From an uncultured Verrucomicrobiales bacterium (GTDB lineage Bacteria; Verrucomicrobiota; Verrucomicrobiae; Limisphaerales; CANJSG01): a DNA stretch of 6,088 nucleotides. The notes beneath the pieces were generated by a model that saw only the letters and a list, made by a program, of their open reading frames with translations, ran no database searches and was not told where the DNA came from. Position 1 is the first letter of the stretch; each line of letters opens with the position of its first letter. Location: positions 1-6,088 of the forward strand of contig CAMLMI010000300.1 of the NCBI GenBank assembly GCA_946480965.1, read 5' to 3'. Positions 1 through 3,453 of the stretch are shown one piece after another. The position numbers and the translations under genes are program-made.

Positions 1-1016
1 CTAGGTTTTAACGAGTCCGCCTTTTCTGGCAGCCAGTCGGGACGTTTGCCTCCTGCCGTCAGCAGCGCGTTTCCATCAGAGGCAACTCGGGCAAACATGA
101 ATCCCGATCCATAGCCGGTGCAGACATCACAGGTGAGGATGGGCAGCTTTCGCCCAACGATCTCCAGAAAGTCGAACCGAGCGTCTTCAAGGTTCAAGTC
201 GATGAGGTGGATCAATGGCCGCTGGCACCAAGGGCAGTCCTGATTTGTTGCGCTCAGAAGCCGCAATGATTGATCGGGAGACTGCTCGGATAAGGCAGGT
301 GTGATGGCCCAGCACTCGTCGTGGAACAGGTTGCGTCTCGCGGGTCTACCCAGCTCCCATCCTGCGACATTCGCGTAACCGGACGGCCCCACGAACAGTT
401 TGCTGCGCCAATTTGGAGGATTGGCTTCCCAATGGCGAAACAGCTCCTGAACCCTGTCGTCGCCTATCCACGCGAGTGCGGAGAGAGCTTCGTTCGCATT
501 GGCCTCTCCCGATTCCAGCGCGGCAACCACGGCATCCCTGACAACCGCGCCTGCTCCTCGGAAGACAACGGGTGGCCAGAAACAATTTTGCTCCAGCCAA
601 GACTCCAGCATCGGGTCGAGAGGGAGGTCCGTGAACACGGCGAGCGATTTTGCGATTTCTTGCGCGAAATCTTCGTTGTCGGCTCGCAACGCATCAGCGG
701 CCATCGCCATCAAGCGGTTGGCCTGTTCTGCGCTTAACCGGGAGTAAAGCTCTTCGACGGACTGGGGACACGGACGAAAAACTACTAGCGGATCATGCGG
801 GCGCGGCGTGTGCAAAACACGGAGAATCTCAACCACGTCGGTCACCCCGGCATACGGGTCCACTTCGCGGCGGTTCAGGCGAATGTATTCCTCCCGCTCC
901 GCGTGCAGTCGTTTCTGCACGCAAGGCATACAGTGGCCGTCGTTGGCTTTGGCGGTCGCCGGAAGAATTGTATTGGTGCAGCCTTCGGTTCGGCACGGAA
1001 CACGTTCGGTGGTCAT
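1..1016 (-). CDS. Uncharacterised protein with two Cys4 zinc-knuckle-like clusters (3' end beyond window)
   Basis: This minus-strand frame is open for 338 codons, from ATG (1014-1016) to the left edge, with no TTA, CTA or TCA triplet in frame, so the C-terminus is missing. The ATG is the only usual start, because an in-frame TAA lies 10 codons upstream (1044-1046). No good Shine-Dalgarno is seen. Residues 8, 13, 29 and 32 form Cys-x4-Cys-x15-Cys-x2-Cys; the text around them is CTNTILPAT and HCMPCVQKR. A charged linker follows, then PYAGVTDVVEILR near residue 54. A helical middle part contains ALAWIGDDRVQELFRHW (about 181-197) and then NPPNW. Near the end of the visible part, CPWCQRPL (C261, C264) and CDVCTGYGSG (C296, C299) form a second Cys4 set. 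These pairs suggest two structural zinc sites. I have a sense of having seen similar proteins annotated as hypothetical, but cannot name a family or function. No signal peptide or membrane segment is visible, so it is probably cytoplasmic. Confidence 0.8.
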   Translation of the reverse strand, partial: MTTERVPCRTEGCTNTILPATAKANDGHCMPCVQKRLHAEREEYIRLNRREVDPYAGVTDVVEILRVLHTPRPHDPLVVFRPCPQSVEELYSRLSAEQANRLMAMAADALRADNEDFAQEIAKSLAVFTDLPLDPMLESWLEQNCFWPPVVFRGAGAVVRDAVVAALESGEANANEALSALAWIGDDRVQELFRHWEANPPNWRSKLFVGPSGYANVAGWELGRPARRNLFHDECWAITPALSEQSPDQSLRLLSATNQDCPWCQRPLIHLIDLNLEDARFDFLEIVGRKLPILTCDVCTGYGSGFMFARVASDGNALLTAGGKRPDWLPEKADSLKP

Positions 1017-1090
1017 GGTTGAGAATGGATAAACTTTCTGATCTTAGCCTTCGCCGGGGAGCCTTTTTGAAGTCTCTTCTCATCGCGTTT
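1017..1090. other. Short intergenic gap upstream of the Cys4-cluster gene
   Basis: This 74-base stretch lies between the Cys4-cluster gene and palindromic repeat A. It is the only place for that gene's own promoter if it is not read through from UbiD. It is less GC-rich than its surroundings (for example gataaactttctgat at 1028-1042), but I see no clear -35/-10 pair. It holds one copy (1046-1061) of a 16-base string that recurs in the ubiD coding region at 1886-1901. Confidence 0.4.
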
Positions 1091-1130
1091 CCCCCTCACC
1101 TTAGTCCTCTCCCCCAAGTGGGAGAGGAGA
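1091..1130 (+). repeat. Palindromic repeat copy A
   Basis: It begins with the shared head CCCCCTCACC and carries a perfect 9-bp stem (TCCTCTCCC at 1105-1113, GGGAGAGGA at 1120-1128) around a 6-base loop. It is in the same orientation as copies C and D and inverted to copy B. The five bases before the head, GCGTT, also precede the head of copy D. On the minus strand it encodes the last residues and the TAA stop (1101-1103) of the DUF559 frame. Its hairpin could stabilise RNA 3' ends or end transcription, but no T-run follows on either strand. Confidence 0.85.
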
Positions 1131-1622
1131 GCGGCAGGGCGGGCGCGGTTCGGACGCCCTCGCCCCCTGGGGGGGTGTGGTTGGGGGTGAGGGGGAGGGC
1201 TTGGGCAGGAATCCGCCGATCTCCTCCGAGCGTCCTGTCCGGTCCATCAGCGCGTGCCAGATCTCGAACCGGACGGACTCCGGCTCGTCGCGGACCTGAT
1301 GGTTCCAGAAGCGGAGGACGTGGACGCCGCGCTCCGTGAGAAAGCGGTTGCGCGCTGCGTCCTTTGCGCGTTGATCGGGAAATCCGTGGCCGCCTCCATC
1401 CATTTCTACCGCCAGCTTTGCGGCGGTGCAGAAGAAGTCGAGGAAGTAGATGCCGCAGGCGTATTGGCGGCGGAACTTGAACTCGGCGAAGCGCCGGTCC
1501 CGCAGCAGACGCCAGAGCCGTTTCTCGGCGTCGGTGGAGTTTTAGCGGAGCTGGCGGGCGAGGCTGCGGGCGGAGTCGGTGGGGGTGGGGTGTTGGCCGT
1601 ATTGGGGCGCCTTCCCCCTCAT
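1101..1622 (-). pseudogene. DUF559-type endonuclease-like gene interrupted by a nonsense codon
   Basis: One minus-strand frame carries a recognisable DUF559 domain (a PD-(D/E)xK-like fold related to Vsr repair endonucleases). Residues are counted from a likely ATG at 1620-1622. The domain starts with SARSLARQLR, meets TAA at codon 27 (1542-1544), and resumes in frame with NSTDAEKRLWRLLRDRRF, then FKFRRQY, IYFLDFFC, AKLAVEMDGGGH and VLRFWNHQV. The last four match the family's core, including the Asp of the LDF motif and the Glu and Asp of the VEMDGG motif. RKN is common at the stop site, so an AAA-to-TAA change would explain it. The first conventional start after the stop is ATG 1401-1403. A product from there would keep about 100 residues and lose the first half of the fold. 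Residues after MDRTGR (about 1230) are translated palindromic repeat, not domain. The start and stop codons both lie in repeats. A sequencing error or readthrough could also explain the stop. Confidence 0.75.
1154..1195 (-). repeat. Palindromic repeat copy B (inverted)
   Basis: Read on the minus strand, it starts with the same CCCCCTCACC head (GGTGAGGGGG at 1186-1195 on the plus strand), followed by a C-rich arm and a G-rich arm. The hairpin is imperfect, so this is a diverged copy. With copy A it forms a facing pair whose heads (1091-1100 and 1186-1195) are exact 10-bp inverted repeats, like the paired REP arrangement called a BIME. On the minus strand it overlaps the C-terminal tail of the DUF559 frame, read as PSPSPPTTPPQGARASE. 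Confidence 0.65.
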
Positions 1623-1653
1623 CCCTTCCTTCCCCCCCACGGGGGTAGAAGGT
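1614..1653 (+). repeat. Palindromic repeat copy C, overlapping the inferred DUF559 start
   Basis: The head is CCCCCTCATCCC, one base different from the shared CCCCCTCACCC over the first 11. A C-rich arm and GGGGGTAGAAGG (1641-1652) follow and pair imperfectly with CCTTCCTTCCCCC (1624-1637 region). On the minus strand the repeat reads AAGGAAGGGATGAGGGGG, which gives a purine-rich ribosome-binding-like sequence directly before the ATG (1620-1622) of the DUF559 frame. Confidence 0.65.
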
Positions 1654-1718
1654 GTCCTACGGAGGTTTGTGGGGGATTCCGTGGGGGCTTGAGGCGCGAT
1701 CGGATCGGTGGTGCGTTG
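1654..1718. other. Spacer between repeat copies C and D
   Basis: There is no gene here. The stretch holds a tandem-like GTGGGGGATTCC / GTGGGGGCTT pair (about 1670-1690). It also holds GGCGCGATC (1693-1701), the left half of a 9-bp inverted repeat whose partner GATCGCGCC (1758-1766) lies just beyond repeat D. Confidence 0.4.
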
Positions 1719-1759
1719 CCCCCTCACCCTGGCCCTCTCCCCCGGTGGGGGAGAGGGGA
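1719..1759 (+). repeat. Palindromic repeat copy D, the best-preserved copy
   Basis: CCCCCTCACCCTGG is followed by a perfect 11-bp stem (CCCTCTCCCCC at 1733-1743, GGGGGAGAGGG at 1747-1757) with a 3-base loop. Read on the plus strand it gives LTLALSPGGGEG, a peptide often seen where such repeats are translated by mistake in bacterial annotations. The hairpin is enclosed by a 9-bp inverted repeat at 1693-1701 and 1758-1766. It lies 46 bases past the ubiD stop codon, so it may protect or end the ubiD transcript. No U-tract is present for a classical intrinsic terminator. Confidence 0.88.
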
Positions 1760-1802
1760 TCGCGCCTGGATCGTCGGGGCCGCACATCGCTTGCTGGGCT
1801 TT

Positions 1803-3332
1803 TCAGCGTGGGGTCTTCGACATTGCATCCACCTTCGCCTTCACCGCTGCATCCATCTTGATCAGCGGCGGCCAGGGGCGTTGGAAGCCTTCGCCGGGGA
1901 GTTTGCGGGTGGCGTCGAAGCCCATCTTGCCGCCGGCGGCGATGGTGGGCGTGGCGTGGTCGAGAACGTCGGCCGGGCCGCGCGTGAGCATGGTGTCGCG
2001 CTGGGGATCGGTGTCGGCGAAGAGGTGGAAGAGGACCTGGCTGGTGTTGTGCACGTCCACGTGGGCGTCCACCACGATGATGTATTTGGTGAACATCATC
2101 TGCCCCATACCCCAGAGGCCGTGCATGATCTTGTAGGCCTGCATGGGGTAGGTCTTCTTGATGGAGACGACGACGAGGTTGTGGAAGGTGCCTTCCGCCG
2201 GGAGCGCGATGTCCACGATCTCCGGGAAGTTCATCTGGAACATCGGCAGGAAGAGTTTCACGGACGCGGCGCCGATGTAGAAGTCCTCCATCGGCGGGAT
2301 GCCGACGATCGTCGCGGGATAGACTGCGTCTTTCCGGTGGGTGATGGCGGTGACGTGGAAGACGGGATACGGCTCGGGCAGCGTGTAGTAACCGGTGTGG
2401 TCGCCGAAGGGGCCTTCCATGCGCAGCGGCTCGGTGGGGTCCATGTAGCCTTCGATGACGAAGTCGGCGTTGGCCGGGACCTGGAGATCGTTGGTCTCGC
2501 ACTTCACCAGTTCGACGGACTTCTTCCGCAGATACCCGGCGAGGAGAAATTCATCCAACCCGTCGGGCAACGGCGCGGTGGCGGCGAAAGGGAACATGGG
2601 ATCGCCGCCGAGGAAGATGGCGACGGGCATGCGTTCGCCCTTCTCGAAGTAGCGGCGGCCGTGGCGCGCGGCGACCTTCTGGAGCTGCCAATGCAGGCCG
2701 GTGGTGTGCGCGTCATAGACCTGGATGCGATACATGCCGAGATTGCGGTCGCCGGTGTCGGGGTCCTGGGTGACCACGCAGGGAAGCGTGACGAAACGAC
2801 CACCGTCGAGCGGCCAGCACTTCAGGATGGGAATGTCCGCCAGCGTGGGCGGATTGGGGTTCGTGCCCTTCTGCCAATCGGGCGCGTCCGGCCAGGCGCC
2901 TTTGTGGCTGGCGGGCGCGTCGTAGCGATGGATCACGTCCTTGCACGGGCCGGACTTCACCGTCTTGGGTTTCGCGTGGCGGAGCTCCAGCGCGGTGCCG
3001 AGGAGCTTGATGGCTTCCTTGAAGCCGGTGGGCGGCTTGGCCTTCATCAGGGAGCCGAGTTCCTTGGCCGCATCGTCCACCTTTTCCACGCCCATGCTCA
3101 TGGCCATGCGTTTCCAGGAGCCGAGCGTGTTGATGGCGACGGGGAAGGGTGAGACCACGCCGTTGACGGTGGGTTTCTCGAAGAGGAGCGCCTTGCCGCC
3201 GCCGGGCAGCTTCATCTCGCGGTCCGCGATCTCGGTGATCTCCAGCTCGGTGGCGACAGGTTGGGAAATGCGTTTCAGCTCGCCCGCACGGTCGAGCGCT
3301 TCGACGAAGTCCCGGAAGGAATCATAAGCCAT
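1803..3332 (-). CDS. ubiD: UbiD-family prenylated-FMN-dependent decarboxylase
   Basis: The product is a cytoplasmic decarboxylase of 509 residues; E. coli UbiD has 497. UbiD removes the carboxylate of 4-hydroxy-3-polyprenylbenzoate in ubiquinone synthesis, and relatives act in menaquinone (futalosine) and aromatic-acid pathways. Without a flanking pathway gene the exact substrate is open. Alignment from memory with E. coli UbiD is clear throughout: SFRDFVEALDRAGELKRI at the start, ALLFEKP, DRNLGMYRIQV, EGPFGDHTGYY and KMGFDATRKLPGEG. Visible active-site residues are R202, E306 and D311, with metal ligands N197 and E261. The third ligand, His in E. coli, is Q218 here (see findings). Residues about 136-165 hold about 22 extra residues rich in Trp, Pro and Asp. 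The ATG at 3330-3332 fits the family N-terminus, although GGAGG lies about 21 bases upstream, too far for a normal site. No UbiX partner, which would make the prenyl-FMN cofactor, is seen nearby. Confidence 0.93.
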   Translation of the reverse strand: MAYDSFRDFVEALDRAGELKRISQPVATELEITEIADREMKLPGGGKALLFEKPTVNGVVSPFPVAINTLGSWKRMAMSMGVEKVDDAAKELGSLMKAKPPTGFKEAIKLLGTALELRHAKPKTVKSGPCKDVIHRYDAPASHKGAWPDAPDWQKGTNPNPPTLADIPILKCWPLDGGRFVTLPCVVTQDPDTGDRNLGMYRIQVYDAHTTGLHWQLQKVAARHGRRYFEKGERMPVAIFLGGDPMFPFAATAPLPDGLDEFLLAGYLRKKSVELVKCETNDLQVPANADFVIEGYMDPTEPLRMEGPFGDHTGYYTLPEPYPVFHVTAITHRKDAVYPATIVGIPPMEDFYIGAASVKLFLPMFQMNFPEIVDIALPAEGTFHNLVVVSIKKTYPMQAYKIMHGLWGMGQMMFTKYIIVVDAHVDVHNTSQVLFHLFADTDPQRDTMLTRGPADVLDHATPTIAAGGKMGFDATRKLPGEGFQRPWPPLIKMDAAVKAKVDAMSKTPR

Positions 3333-3453
3333 GCGGCGAGGTTAGCCCACGACCTCCGCGTAGCAATCGGAAGGTCGCGCCGGACGTTTGCGCTTGCCGA
3401 TGCAGCCGTGCCCCACAAGCCTGCTGTAGCCATCCCCAAGGAGATTTTCAGCC
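3333..3453. promoter_or_regulatory. Divergent intergenic region between ubiD and the secreted-protein gene
   Basis: These 121 bases separate two start codons that face away from each other, so promoters for both genes should lie here or overlap the gene starts. I found no convincing -35/-10 pair on either strand. TTGCCG at 3394-3399 has no -10-like partner at normal spacing. The call rests on position only. Confidence 0.5.
3438..3443 (+). promoter_or_regulatory. Ribosome binding site AAGGAG of the secreted-protein gene
   Basis: AAGGAG is a near-perfect Shine-Dalgarno core with 10 bases between it and ATG 3454. It supports that start, which also gives a complete signal peptide. Confidence 0.85.

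Noticed and set aside
321..747. Plus-strand frames of 82-138 codons
   Set aside because: They overlap the 338-codon minus-strand frame with the Cys4 clusters. Their products look like shadow translation and they have no supporting start signals.
1733..1757. Classical intrinsic terminator after ubiD
   Set aside because: The hairpin is strong, but no T-run follows it in the direction of ubiD transcription. It belongs to a repeat family, so it is listed as a repeat with only a possible 3'-end role.
1091..1759. CRISPR array
   Set aside because: The repeats are palindromic, diverged, in mixed orientation and irregularly spaced around a gene. There are no evenly sized spacers.
1542..1787. Separate small minus-strand protein of 81 residues
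   Set aside because: It is translated repeat C/D sequence plus the first residues of the DUF559 domain, ending at the nonsense codon. It is better treated as the 5' part of the broken gene.
1254..3152. Long plus-strand open frame of 632 codons
   Set aside because: It lies opposite the DUF559 region and the strongly recognised UbiD gene. Its product is a low-complexity, His/Gly/Val/Asp-rich mix typical of the antisense of a GC-rich gene, with no domain I can see.
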